DNA from: CADEDH01 sp050330635
Lineage (GTDB): Bacteria; Actinomycetota; Acidimicrobiia; Acidimicrobiales; SZUA-35
NCBI GenBank assembly: GCA_050330635.1
Contig: JBHJNQ010000046.1
Coordinates: 62,001 to 126,000, forward strand
Direction of reading: 5' to 3'
Length of the DNA stretch: 64,000 bases
Shown here piece by piece: positions 8,604 to 16,738 of this stretch. Position numbers and translations under genes: made by a program. How positions within the stretch are numbered: the first letter of the stretch is position 1; each line of letters begins with the position of its first letter. The notes under the pieces were generated by a model. The model did not search any database, was not told the DNA's origin, and saw only the letters and a list, made by a program, of their open reading frames with translations.

Positions 8604-9377
8604 ATGACAACGCTGCGCACGGCGCTTCCCTGCCTCGTGGCCGGCGCCCTCGGGTTCCTCTCCGGGCTGGCGTCGCTCGTGCTCGACGCCCCCGTGCTCG
8701 CCGCCGTGGCCGGCATCGCCGCCCTCGCCGCTGGCTTCGCCGGCTGGTCGGTGGCGAAGCGGCTCGACGAGCAGGCCGCCCTCCAGGCTCTCGTCGAGGC
8801 CGAACTCCAGGCTGTCCGCGGCGACCTGACCGATGCCGCCACCGCCCGCCGCCTCGAGGCGGTGGAGACCGGATCGTCGACGGCGGACGCCGACGGGGTG
8901 GCCGAGCCCGACGAAGCGCTGCTCGACCCCAACACCGGGCTGTTCAGCGAAAGCTTCTTCTCCGTTGCCCTCGAGTCACGGATCGCCGCCGCCCGCCGCC
9001 ACCTGCGGCCGGTGGCCATGGTGCTGGTCGAGGTCGTCCGGGGCCTGCCGGAGCGGGCCGACCCCGTCGACGCCGACCTCGTGGCCGACACCGTCAAGCA
9101 GACCCTGAGGGAGGCCGACACCGCCTGCCGTCTCCGCAACGGGTACTTCGCCCTCCTGCTGGAGGACACACCGGAGAACGGGGCCATCTGGACGGTCGAG
9201 CGGATCCGCCGGCAGCTGGTCGAGGCCGACGAGCGACTCACGATCTGGGCCGGGATTGCCTGCTATCCGGCCCACGCCTTCGGATCGTCGGAGATCATGG
9301 ACGCCGCCGAGCGAGCGCTGGTGTCGGCCCGCGAATGGCGCCAGGACCGCATCGAGGTGGCGGCCGCCGCCGACTGA
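8604..9377 (+). CDS. Membrane protein with degenerate GGDEF domain
   Basis: This is a 257-residue protein. Two hydrophobic helices (about 4-26 and 30-50) are followed by a coiled-coil-like stretch (52-90) and a GGDEF-type domain (about 105-250). D-P-N-T-G-L-F at 108-114 is the usual domain opening and Y-F-A-L-L-L follows the signature loop. The signature itself reads R-N-G-Y-F (178-182) instead of G-G-D-E-F. The metal- and GTP-binding residues are therefore gone and diguanylate cyclase activity is unlikely. It may act as a c-di-GMP or protein-interaction module. Downstream is the convergent UspA gene. Confidence 0.75.
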   Translation: MTTLRTALPCLVAGALGFLSGLASLVLDAPVLAAVAGIAALAAGFAGWSVAKRLDEQAALQALVEAELQAVRGDLTDAATARRLEAVETGSSTADADGVAEPDEALLDPNTGLFSESFFSVALESRIAAARRHLRPVAMVLVEVVRGLPERADPVDADLVADTVKQTLREADTACRLRNGYFALLLEDTPENGAIWTVERIRRQLVEADERLTIWAGIACYPAHAFGSSEIMDAAERALVSAREWRQDRIEVAAAAD

Positions 9378-9479
9378 ATCGCCCACCGGGGGCGGGGATG
9401 CCCGAGTTCCGCCCTGGGCACTCGTCGGTCGGTCCCCGGCGGAGCCGATGTCGGCACACGGGATCGGTCCGGCCCCTGC

Positions 9480-10319
9480 TCAGCCCGGGGGGACGAGGAC
9501 GATGGGGCGGTCCGACCGGTGGAGTGCCTTGAGCGTCACACCCCCGACCCGAAGCCCGGTGAAACCACCCAGGCCACGGGTGCCGACGACCACCAGGTCG
9601 GCGGTCTCGTCCTTGGCGGCGCGAAGGAGGGCGTCGGCGACATTGCTTCCCCTCAAGGCCAGGGCCTTCACCCCGATGCCCGCCTCGGTGAGCTCTGACG
9701 CGAAGTCGTCGACGATCTGTCGTTCGGCGCCTCGGCGCCAGTTGTCCGGACTGTCCGCCGGGGTCCATTCGAGGAGCGGCTGTTCCACCGAGGCGGCGAC
9801 GATGCGCAGGTCGGCGTCGCCCCGTAGCTCTCGGACGAAGCTGAGGGCGGCACGTGATCCGTCCGAGCCGTCGACACCGACCAGCACGCTACGAATCGTC
9901 AGTTCGACGGTGCCGCCGATCACAGCGAGCGGGATCTCGGCGTGGTGGGCGAGCCACTCCGCCATGCTGCCGACGTGGAACAAACCGGGCCCGGCCGAGG
10001 TGCCGAGCCGGCCCACCACGACGAGGTCGGCGCCCTCACGCTCGGCAACCGCCAGGATCCCAGGACGGGGATCGCCCCGTTCGACCACGGTCCGGACCAC
10101 CACGTCACCGAGGCGGGCCGAGGCGCTCCACCCCTCGAGCTGTGCCTCCTGTTCGGCGAGCAGCACCTCCACCCGCTCGGGCCGCAACTCGGCGTCGTTC
10201 GGCATGAACCCGGTCATCGCCACGACCTCGGCGCCGACACGAGCTGCGAGCCGAGACGCCCACCGCAGCGCGTTCGCTGCTCCCTCCGAGCCGTCGGTGC
10301 CGACCACGATCCGCTTCAT
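9480..10319 (-). CDS. Tandem-domain universal stress protein
   Basis: This is a 279-residue protein made of two UspA domains, about 1-140 (opens M-K-R-I-V-V-G-T-D-G-S) and 145-279 (opens R-S-V-L-V-G-V-D-G-S-D). The second domain keeps a complete nucleotide loop (V-V-V-G-T-R-G-L-G-G-F-T-G), while the first has a looser version (V-G-R-L-G-T-S-A-G-P-G). ATP binding is therefore expected mainly in the C-terminal half. I chose the ATG at 10319, preceded by GGAGA at good spacing, over an upstream ATG. Actinobacterial tandem Usp genes are commonly induced by hypoxia or stationary phase; no regulatory site is visible here. Confidence 0.9.
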   Translation of the reverse strand: MKRIVVGTDGSEGAANALRWASRLAARVGAEVVAMTGFMPNDAELRPERVEVLLAEQEAQLEGWSASARLGDVVVRTVVERGDPRPGILAVAEREGADLVVVGRLGTSAGPGLFHVGSMAEWLAHHAEIPLAVIGGTVELTIRSVLVGVDGSDGSRAALSFVRELRGDADLRIVAASVEQPLLEWTPADSPDNWRRGAERQIVDDFASELTEAGIGVKALALRGSNVADALLRAAKDETADLVVVGTRGLGGFTGLRVGGVTLKALHRSDRPIVLVPPG

Positions 10320-10680
10320 CCGCTGTCTCCGTTCGCATCCGATGTTGCTGTGTCGTTCTTCACCCACCGCCGGCGGTGCGGCCGACGCAGTCGATCTCGG
10401 CGTCGGTTTCCGGGCCTGAGGCGGACCTCATGTCCGGCGACCCTCGAACGAGTCGCAGCAGCGGCGAGACCTGCCCGAGGGGTGGATGGACATGACACGA
10501 TTCTGGTCACCTCGTCGATCGGCCGACAGGGGCGAAGGTCACCGCTGTCGAGCACCCGCCCCGAGACCGGCCCGTGGCCCTGCGGTGTCCCGACGACGTC
10601 CCGGTTCCCCCCGTGGTTAGGACCTCCGTCCGTGTTCGGATCTCGTCGTCGTCGCCGTCGACGCTGCCGCCGTCGAGAGA
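10320..10680. other. Gene-free stretch of about 360 bp
   Basis: No reading frame here has the codon bias of the surrounding genes. The DNA is slightly less GC-biased, with CGTCGTCGTCGCC-like triplet runs near 10645-10675. I see no tRNA, clear terminator or repeat. It separates the stress protein and the CoA-transferase, both on the minus strand, and so presumably holds the promoter of the stress protein. Confidence 0.5.
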
Positions 10681-11829
10681 TCAACCCGCCGGCTCGTCGA
10701 GCGAGCCCAGCACCTCGTCGTTGTCCGCCCCCCGGGCCCGGCCGGGCCACCGGACCGCACCCGGCGTGGCCGACAGCCGGGCCACCAGCCCCTGCATGGG
10801 AAACCCCTCGGCCTCGACGAACAGTCCCCGGTCGACGGCGTGGGGATCGGCGGCCAGATCGTTCATGTCGTAGACGGCGGCGGCCGCGGCGTCTGCCGCC
10901 TCGAACCCGGCCAGGGCCTCGGCCAGGGTCCGCTCCGCCGTCCAGGCCGCCATCCGGTCCTCGACGAGTAGCCGGTTGGCCATCCGGTCGGCGGTGGTCG
11001 CCACCCGGGGATCGCCCCCGAGCCCGATCATGTCCATCACCCGGGCCGCCACCGTGTCGGCCGACGTCGACACCGCGATCCACCGGTCGTCGCTGGTGCG
11101 GTAGGCCCCCCGTGGCACCGAGTAGGGCAGACCGGAGCCGAGACGGGGTTGGAGCTCCCCACCTCGCAGCCACAGCGACGGCAGCGGGCCCATGATCTGC
11201 AGGAGGCTCTCCACCAGGTTGACGTCGACCACCTGACCGACCCCGGAATGGAGGGCGACCATGGCGGCGAAGGCGGCGGCCAGGGCCGTGACCTCGTCGG
11301 TCAGAGCCACCGGAGGCAGGGTCGGCGGCCCGTCCTCGGCCCCGTTGAGGGCGGCGAACCCCGACATGGCCTCGGCCAGGGTGGCGAACCCCGGACGGTT
11401 CCGGTAGGGCCCGGTCTGGCCGAAGGCGGTCACCCGCACGATCACGAGGGACGGCCGGTGCTGATGCAGCACCTCAGGCCCGAGACCCAGGGCCTCCAGC
11501 TTCCCGGGCCGCATGTTCTCGACCAACACGTCGGCGGTGGCCACGAGCCGGAGGAGGAGACGGCACCCCTCCTCGCTGGCGAGGTCGAGCTCGACGAACC
11601 GCTTGTTGCGGTTCGCCACCTTGAAGAAGTAGGTTTCGTCGTCGACGGGATCGCGCCAGCCCAGGTTTCGGGCCGTGTCGCCGACCCCGGCCCGCTCGAC
11701 CTTGATGACGTCGGCGCCGAAGTCGGCGAGGTGGCGGGCGCAACCGGGACCGGCGAGCACCGTCGACAGGTCGAGGACCCTGACGTCGGCCAGGGGGCCC
11801 GTGCGGGGAGGCGTCTCGGGGTTCGTCAT
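10681..11829 (-). CDS. CaiB/BaiF-family (class III) CoA-transferase
   Basis: This 382-residue enzyme moves CoA between acids. It starts with the family phrase V-R-V-L-D-L-S-T-V-L-A-G-P (residues 15-27), then A-D-F-G-A-D-V-I-K-V-E, R-N-K-R-F-V-E-L-D-L, and V-T-A-F-G-Q-T-G-P-Y. The expected catalytic aspartate lies in L-T-D-E-V-T-A-L, a divergent form of the usual G-D-x-x-x-G. The ATG at 11829 fits the family N-terminus; an upstream ATG adds 13 unconserved residues. The substrate is unknown. A second, better preserved paralogue lies at 31875. Confidence 0.87.
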   Translation of the reverse strand: MTNPETPPRTGPLADVRVLDLSTVLAGPGCARHLADFGADVIKVERAGVGDTARNLGWRDPVDDETYFFKVANRNKRFVELDLASEEGCRLLLRLVATADVLVENMRPGKLEALGLGPEVLHQHRPSLVIVRVTAFGQTGPYRNRPGFATLAEAMSGFAALNGAEDGPPTLPPVALTDEVTALAAAFAAMVALHSGVGQVVDVNLVESLLQIMGPLPSLWLRGGELQPRLGSGLPYSVPRGAYRTSDDRWIAVSTSADTVAARVMDMIGLGGDPRVATTADRMANRLLVEDRMAAWTAERTLAEALAGFEAADAAAAAVYDMNDLAADPHAVDRGLFVEAEGFPMQGLVARLSATPGAVRWPGRARGADNDEVLGSLDEPAG

Positions 11830-11911
11830 GGGCGACGACGTTAGGGCCGATGCCCGGCCCGTCCCCACCCCGTTCTACAATTGCGTTGCACGACGTCGGC
11901 GGGAGGTGCCG

Positions 11912-12580
11912 ATGACAGGTTCGAGCCACCAGGGTGGGCGCCACACCACGACCCCGTCGCGGGGCCGAATCGTCGTGACCGAGCTCCCTCCGACCGTGGA
12001 GTGGACGGCGGTGGCCTCACGGTCGGCCCTGACCGTGCTCGCGGTCACCTTCGTCACCGCCCTGACCCTCTCGCTGTTGTCGCTCGCCGCCACCCCGGTG
12101 GGGTGGGCCATCGTCGCCGCATCGACCCTGTCGGGCCTGGTGCCGATCCTCCACCACCTCCTCCGGGGCCGGCGCACCACCAGCCTCCCCACGTGGAGCC
12201 TGACCCCGGGCCTCGCCGCCACCGTGGCCGGCGCCGCCGCCAGGGCGGCCCAACTGCGCTCTCTGGCCGAACGCTCACCCGACGGCCCGGTGGCCGACCA
12301 CCTGACCCACCTGGCCGACACCGCCGACACCTACGTCGTCGCCCTCCACGGGGCGGCTGCGGGAGCGGCCGCTTCCGAGGGCGACGGCGGGCTTGAGGCG
12401 GAGATGATGGCGGTGGTGGGCCGCCTCGACGAGCTGGTGGAGGCAGCCGAACGGCTGCGGCGGGCCCAGAAGCGCTACCTGGAACGTTCCCCCCTCGACG
12501 AGCTGATCGACGCAACCGATCATCTCACCGAGGTCATCGAAGCGGAGGCGACTCGACCGAACCGGGCCACCATGAGATAA
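11912..12580 (+). CDS. Small membrane protein with C-terminal coiled coil
   Basis: I do not recognise a family. The 222-residue protein has a polar N-terminus (1-25) and two adjacent membrane helices (about 36-60 and 64-84, ending in L-L-R-G-R-R). A cytoplasmic alpha-helical region (95-215) follows, rich in Ala/Leu/Glu with heptad-like spacing (L-D-E-L-V-E-A-A-E-R-L-R). The RBS GGGAGGTG at 11901-11908 supports the ATG at 11912; a longer frame upstream is antisense to the CoA-transferase. It sits 10 bp before yaaA and probably shares its transcript. Confidence 0.65.
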   Translation: MTGSSHQGGRHTTTPSRGRIVVTELPPTVEWTAVASRSALTVLAVTFVTALTLSLLSLAATPVGWAIVAASTLSGLVPILHHLLRGRRTTSLPTWSLTPGLAATVAGAAARAAQLRSLAERSPDGPVADHLTHLADTADTYVVALHGAAAGAAASEGDGGLEAEMMAVVGRLDELVEAAERLRRAQKRYLERSPLDELIDATDHLTEVIEAEATRPNRATMR

Positions 12581-12590
12581 AACTGAGGGC

Positions 12591-13397
12591 GTGTTGATCG
12601 TCGTGTCCCCGGCCAAGTCCCTCGACTACGAGTCGCCCCTACCAACCAGGAAGCACAGTCAGCCGACGATGCTCGACCGATCGGCGGAGCTGGTGGCGAT
12701 CATGGCGGCCCGTTCGCCGGCCGAGATCAAGGCGATGATGGGCATCTCCGAGCAGCTGGCCGAGCTGAACTTCGAGCGCTTCCACGACTGGGAACGGCCG
12801 TTCACTTGCGACAACGCCCGACCGGCCCTCCTCGCCTTCGCCGGCGATGTCTACCAGGGCATGGACGTCCGCAACCGGTTCACCGAACGCGACTACACCC
12901 ATGCCCAGAAGACGCTGCGGATCCTGTCGGGCCTGTACGGCGTGCTCCGCCCCCTCGATCTCATGCAGCCCTACCGGTTGGAGATGGGCTCGAAGCTGGA
13001 GACCCCGGCCGGTCACGACCTCTACGGCTTCTGGGGCGACGAGATCACCGATGAGCTGGCAGCGGCGGTGGCGTCCAGCCCCGGGGCCCCGGTGCTGGTC
13101 AACCTGGCCTCCAACGAGTACTTCGGCTCGGTGCGGCCGGAACGGCTCGGCGTGCCGGTCATCACACCCTCCTTCCTCGAGGAGAGAAACGGTGCCCACA
13201 AGATCATCGCCTTCTTCGCCAAACGGGCCCGGGGCGCCATGGCGGGGTGGATCATCCGCAACCGGGTGAAGTCGGTTCGGGCCCTGGCCGGGTTCGATGA
13301 ACTGGGGTACCGGTTCGACCCGACCCGCTCGTCGCGGACCCAGCCGGTCTTCGTCCGCAGCGAGGCCGACCAGCCGGCGGGCGCCCAGGCGGCCTGA
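12591..13397 (+). CDS. yaaA: YaaA-family peroxide stress protein
   Basis: This is a 268-residue member of the UPF0246/YaaA family. The N-terminus aligns residue for residue with the family phrase L-I-x-x-S-P-A-K-x-L-D-Y, which places the start at the GTG 12591 rather than the adjacent TTG. Further family blocks are Q-L-A-E-L-N-F-E-R, F-A-G-D-V-Y-Q-G-M, R-I-L-S-G-L-Y-G-V-L-R-P-L-D and N-L-A-S-N-E-Y-F. In E. coli YaaA lowers free iron during peroxide stress and the fold binds DNA; the role here is by homology. The upstream gene is the small membrane protein at 11912. Confidence 0.94.
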   Translation: MLIVVSPAKSLDYESPLPTRKHSQPTMLDRSAELVAIMAARSPAEIKAMMGISEQLAELNFERFHDWERPFTCDNARPALLAFAGDVYQGMDVRNRFTERDYTHAQKTLRILSGLYGVLRPLDLMQPYRLEMGSKLETPAGHDLYGFWGDEITDELAAAVASSPGAPVLVNLASNEYFGSVRPERLGVPVITPSFLEERNGAHKIIAFFAKRARGAMAGWIIRNRVKSVRALAGFDELGYRFDPTRSSRTQPVFVRSEADQPAGAQAA

Positions 13398-13485
13398 TCC
13401 CGGGGTCGGGGGCGGGCGCCGCCACCGTGGCGCGGCCCGGCCGGCCGACCGCAGGGCCGGCGCTGCGCCGGCCCCGTTCGAGAGG

Positions 13486-13689
13486 TCAGCGCCGCCAGGG
13501 GCGCTGGCGGGCGTGGGGGGTCGGACGGTTCCACCATCGTCCGCTGAACCGCCAGGCCGGGTCGCGCTCGACGGGTGCATCCTCGGGCGTGGGGCGGGGC
13601 CAGGCGGCGGTGACGGCGGCCACGATGGCGGCCGCCTCCTCGTCGGTCGGGGTGGGATGGATCGAGCTACCGGTGCGGTCGTCGCTCAC
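13486..13689 (-). CDS. accE: Acyl-CoA carboxylase epsilon subunit
   Basis: This is a 67-residue protein directly downstream (20 bp) of the carboxyltransferase beta subunit. It shows the epsilon-subunit pattern: a helix starting P-T-D-E-E-A-A-A-I-V-A-A-V-T, then a basic, Trp-rich tail with W-R-F-S-G-R-W-W. In Streptomyces and Mycobacterium such subunits bind the alpha-beta carboxylase complex and stimulate it. The family is poorly conserved, so the call rests on length, helix pattern and position. No biotin-carrying alpha subunit is present in the window. Confidence 0.7.
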   Translation of the reverse strand: MSDDRTGSSIHPTPTDEEAAAIVAAVTAAWPRPTPEDAPVERDPAWRFSGRWWNRPTPHARQRPWRR

Positions 13690-13709
13690 GTCTTCTCCTC
13701 AACAAGCTC

Positions 13710-15260
13710 TCAGAGGGGCACGTTGCCGTGCTTGCGCTTCGGGAGCTCCTCACGTTTGGACCGCAGCATCTCGAACCCGGCGATGACCTTGCACCGGGTG
13801 TCGGCGGGGTCGATGACGTCGTCGACGTAACCCCGCTCGGCTGCGATCCACGGGTTGGCGAAGCGCTCCTTGTACTCCTCGATCAGCTCGGCCCTGCGGG
13901 CCTCGGGGTCAGCTGCGGCCTGGATCTCGCGCCGGTAGACGATGTCGGTCGCCCCTTCGGGGCCCATGACCGCCAGCTCGGCCGACGGCCAGGCGAACGA
14001 CAGGTCGGAGCCGATTCCCTTGGAGTCCATGACCACGTACGCCCCGCCGTAGGCCTTGCGGGTGATGACCTGGATTCGGGGCACGGTGGCCTCGCAGTAG
14101 CTGTAGAGGAGCTTGGCGCCGTGGCGGATGATGCCGCCGTACTCCTGGTCGACGCCGGGCAGGAAGCCGGGGACGTCGACGAACGTCAGCAGTGGGATGT
14201 TGAAGGCGTCGCAGGTGCGGACGAAGCGGGCCGCCTTGGAGGAGCTCTCGATGTCGAGCACCCCGGCCAGGACGAGGGGTTGGTTGGCCACGACCCCCAC
14301 CGGATAGCCGTCGAGGCGGATGAAACCACACAGGATCGATCGGGCCCAGGCGGCGTGGTACTCGAGGAACTCGCCGTCGTCGGCGACCTCGGTGATCACC
14401 GACTTCATGTCGTAGGGCATGTTGGGGCTGGGCGGCATGAGGGCCGAGAGGGCGTCGCAGGGGCGCTTGGGGTCGTCGTCGGTCTCGTAGCGCGGTGGCT
14501 CCTCGATGTTGTTCGAAGGGAGGAACGACAGCAGGAAACGGACCTCGTCGAGGACGGCCTTCTCGTCGGCGGCGACGAACGTGGCGACCCCGGACCGCGA
14601 CGAGTGGCTGCCGGCCCCGCCCAGCTCCTCGAGCGTCACCTCCTCACCGGTGACCGTCTTCACCACGTCGGGGCCGGTGATGAACATGTGCGACGTCTCG
14701 CGGACCATGAAGATGAAGTCGGTCATGGCCGGGCTGTACACGGCCCCGCCGGCGCACGGGCCCATGATGACGCTGATCTGAGGCACCACGCCCGACGCCT
14801 GGACGTTGCGGTAGAAGATGCCCCCGTAGCCATCGAGGCTGACCACGCCCTCGGGGATACGGGCCCCGGCCCCGTCGTTGAGGCCGATGCAGGGGGCCCC
14901 GACCGAGAGCGCCAGATCCATGAGCTTGTGGATCTTCTCGGCGAAGACCTCGCCCAGCGAGCCCCCGTTGATCGTGAAGTCCTGGCTGAACAGGAAGACC
15001 TTGCGACCGTCGATCGTGCCCCAGCCGGTGACGACGCCGTCGGTGTAGGGCCGATCCTCGGCCTCGGGGTGACGGGTCCGGGCCAGCATGTCGAGCTCGT
15101 GGAACGATCCCTCGTCGAGGAGGTGGTCGATCCGCTCCCGGGCCAGCATCTTGCCCTTGTCGTGCTGGCGCTGCACGGCCCGTTCGGGCCCGGCATGGAG
15201 GGCCTCTTCCTTGCGCTTCCGGAGGTCGGCCAGTCGCTCGCTGAGGGGATGATCTGCCAC
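13710..15260 (-). CDS. accD: Acyl-CoA carboxylase carboxyltransferase (beta) subunit
   Basis: This is a 516-residue crotonase-fold carboxyltransferase that passes CO2 from biotin to an acyl-CoA. The N- and C-terminal CT halves are intact (G-K-M-L-A-R-E-R-I near 37-45; S-Q-D-F-T-I-N-G-G-S-L-G near 95; G-P-C-A-G-G-A-V-Y-S-P near 168; V-D-V-P-G-F-L-P-G near 365; ending K-R-K-H-G-N-V-P-L). Closest in pattern to actinobacterial PccB/AccD5. At the position equal to the substrate-selecting D422 of S. coelicolor PccB, this protein has V409. Followed by the epsilon subunit; divergent from an MFS gene. Confidence 0.94.
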   Translation of the reverse strand: MADHPLSERLADLRKRKEEALHAGPERAVQRQHDKGKMLARERIDHLLDEGSFHELDMLARTRHPEAEDRPYTDGVVTGWGTIDGRKVFLFSQDFTINGGSLGEVFAEKIHKLMDLALSVGAPCIGLNDGAGARIPEGVVSLDGYGGIFYRNVQASGVVPQISVIMGPCAGGAVYSPAMTDFIFMVRETSHMFITGPDVVKTVTGEEVTLEELGGAGSHSSRSGVATFVAADEKAVLDEVRFLLSFLPSNNIEEPPRYETDDDPKRPCDALSALMPPSPNMPYDMKSVITEVADDGEFLEYHAAWARSILCGFIRLDGYPVGVVANQPLVLAGVLDIESSSKAARFVRTCDAFNIPLLTFVDVPGFLPGVDQEYGGIIRHGAKLLYSYCEATVPRIQVITRKAYGGAYVVMDSKGIGSDLSFAWPSAELAVMGPEGATDIVYRREIQAAADPEARRAELIEEYKERFANPWIAAERGYVDDVIDPADTRCKVIAGFEMLRSKREELPKRKHGNVPL

Positions 15261-15385
15261 GCTCGGCAGGGTACTGCCAACGGGGCATCATGGCCCAGGT
15301 CGGTCGCATGGCGGTCTCGAAGGGACCGCCGACGCCGGGTTCGGCAATGGGGTTCCCGACCCCGAACGCACGTAGCGTGACCGGA

Positions 15386-16651
15386 ATGGCGGTGCTGGGC
15401 AGGACGTTCGCGGCGTTGGAGCACAAGGAGTACCGGCGCTTGTGGTCGGGGTCGATGCTGGCCACGGTCGCCTTCATGATGTCGTTCATGCTGGTCCCCA
15501 GCGTGGCGTTCGAGATCACCGGCTCGAACGCCTCGGCCGGACTGGCCCAGATGGGTTCCGGCATCGGCATGCTCATCGTGTCACCGATCGGTGGGGTGGT
15601 CGCCGACCGTGTCCGCAAGAAGCCGGTGGTCGTCGCCGGTCAGGCTCTTCCCGGGCTGGTCATCCTCGTCGTCGGCATCCTGATCCTCACCGACCACATC
15701 ACCGTCCCCATCCTCACCCTCGGCACCCTGATCATGGGACTCGGCTTCTCCTTCATGGGGCCGGCCCGCCAGGCGTGGGTGGCCGAGCTCGTGCCGACCC
15801 GGTCGCTGTCCAACGCCATCGCCCTCCAGCAGCTGGCGCAGAACATCGCCCAGGTCGGCGCCCCCCTGTTCATCGCCGTATTGGTGGGCACGGTGGTCGG
15901 CACCGGTGGGGCCTACCTCTTCATGGCCTCGGTGTTCCTGATCGTGCTGCCGCTCACCCTGTCGCTGCCCGACACCGTGCCCACGGCCGCCGGCCCTCGC
16001 CGATCGATGCGGGTCGAGTTGGCGGCCGGGGTGACGTATGTGTGGCGCGACCTCCGGCTCCGCACCCTTTGGCTGGGTTTCGTCGGCATCGTCGTCTGCG
16101 GTTTCGCCTTCCAGACCCTCCTGCCCGGCCTCCTGGAGCAGGAGCTGGGCCGCCAGCCGACCGAGATCGGGCCGATCTTCCTTGTCCTGGCGGTGGCGGG
16201 ACTGGTCGTCAACCTCCCACTTGCGGCCGTCGTGGGCACCCGCTGGGCCGGTCCCAGCCTGGTGGTCACCGGCACCGTCCTGGCCATCGGGTTCGCCCTC
16301 CTCGCTGTCGTCCCCGGCTACGGGCTGGTGATGGCGGCCGCCATCCCGGTCGGGATCGGGCGATCGGGCTTCATGCTCGTCGCCACCGCCATGCTCATGT
16401 CCCACGCCGACACCGCCTACCACGGTCGGGTCATGTCGCTGGCCATGGTGGGCTTCGGGTCGCAGTCCCTCCTCGCCCCGGCGTGGGGGGCCATGGCCGA
16501 CGCCCTCGGGGTTCGCCCCACGCTGGCGGTGATCGGAGTCGTGTCCGGCGCCATCACCTTCGCCGTCGGCCTGAGCTGGTTGCGGGCCCAGCGTCGCGTC
16601 GTCGACGGTGGGGAGTTCGGCCACGTCGCGGCGCCCAGCCCTGCGGGCTGA
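15386..16651 (+). CDS. MFS transporter, EntS/MFS_3-like exporter
   Basis: This is a 421-residue, 12-helix major facilitator. It begins F-A-A-L-E-H-K-E-Y-R-R-L-W-S-G, the usual N-terminus of the MFS_3 (enterobactin-exporter-like) group. It has the loop 2-3 motif G-G-V-V-A-D-R-V-R-K-K and the P-A-R-Q-A-W-V block in helix 5. The ATG at 15386 is preferred over a frame beginning 96 bp earlier because the conserved N-terminus starts there. The substrate is unknown; drug or siderophore export is typical of the group. Divergent from the carboxylase operon. Confidence 0.88.
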   Translation: MAVLGRTFAALEHKEYRRLWSGSMLATVAFMMSFMLVPSVAFEITGSNASAGLAQMGSGIGMLIVSPIGGVVADRVRKKPVVVAGQALPGLVILVVGILILTDHITVPILTLGTLIMGLGFSFMGPARQAWVAELVPTRSLSNAIALQQLAQNIAQVGAPLFIAVLVGTVVGTGGAYLFMASVFLIVLPLTLSLPDTVPTAAGPRRSMRVELAAGVTYVWRDLRLRTLWLGFVGIVVCGFAFQTLLPGLLEQELGRQPTEIGPIFLVLAVAGLVVNLPLAAVVGTRWAGPSLVVTGTVLAIGFALLAVVPGYGLVMAAAIPVGIGRSGFMLVATAMLMSHADTAYHGRVMSLAMVGFGSQSLLAPAWGAMADALGVRPTLAVIGVVSGAITFAVGLSWLRAQRRVVDGGEFGHVAAPSPAG

Positions 16652-16738
16652 TCGACCCCGGGCTGGAGATCGGCAGCGGGTCCGGGAACGGGCGGCGCTC
16701 GTCTCGGCCCGGCCGGCGCCGGACCGTATCGTGAGGGG

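Noticed and set aside
14506..14525. GTTCGAA-like sequence resembling half a LexA box
   Set aside because: Only one half-site and inside the carboxylase coding sequence.
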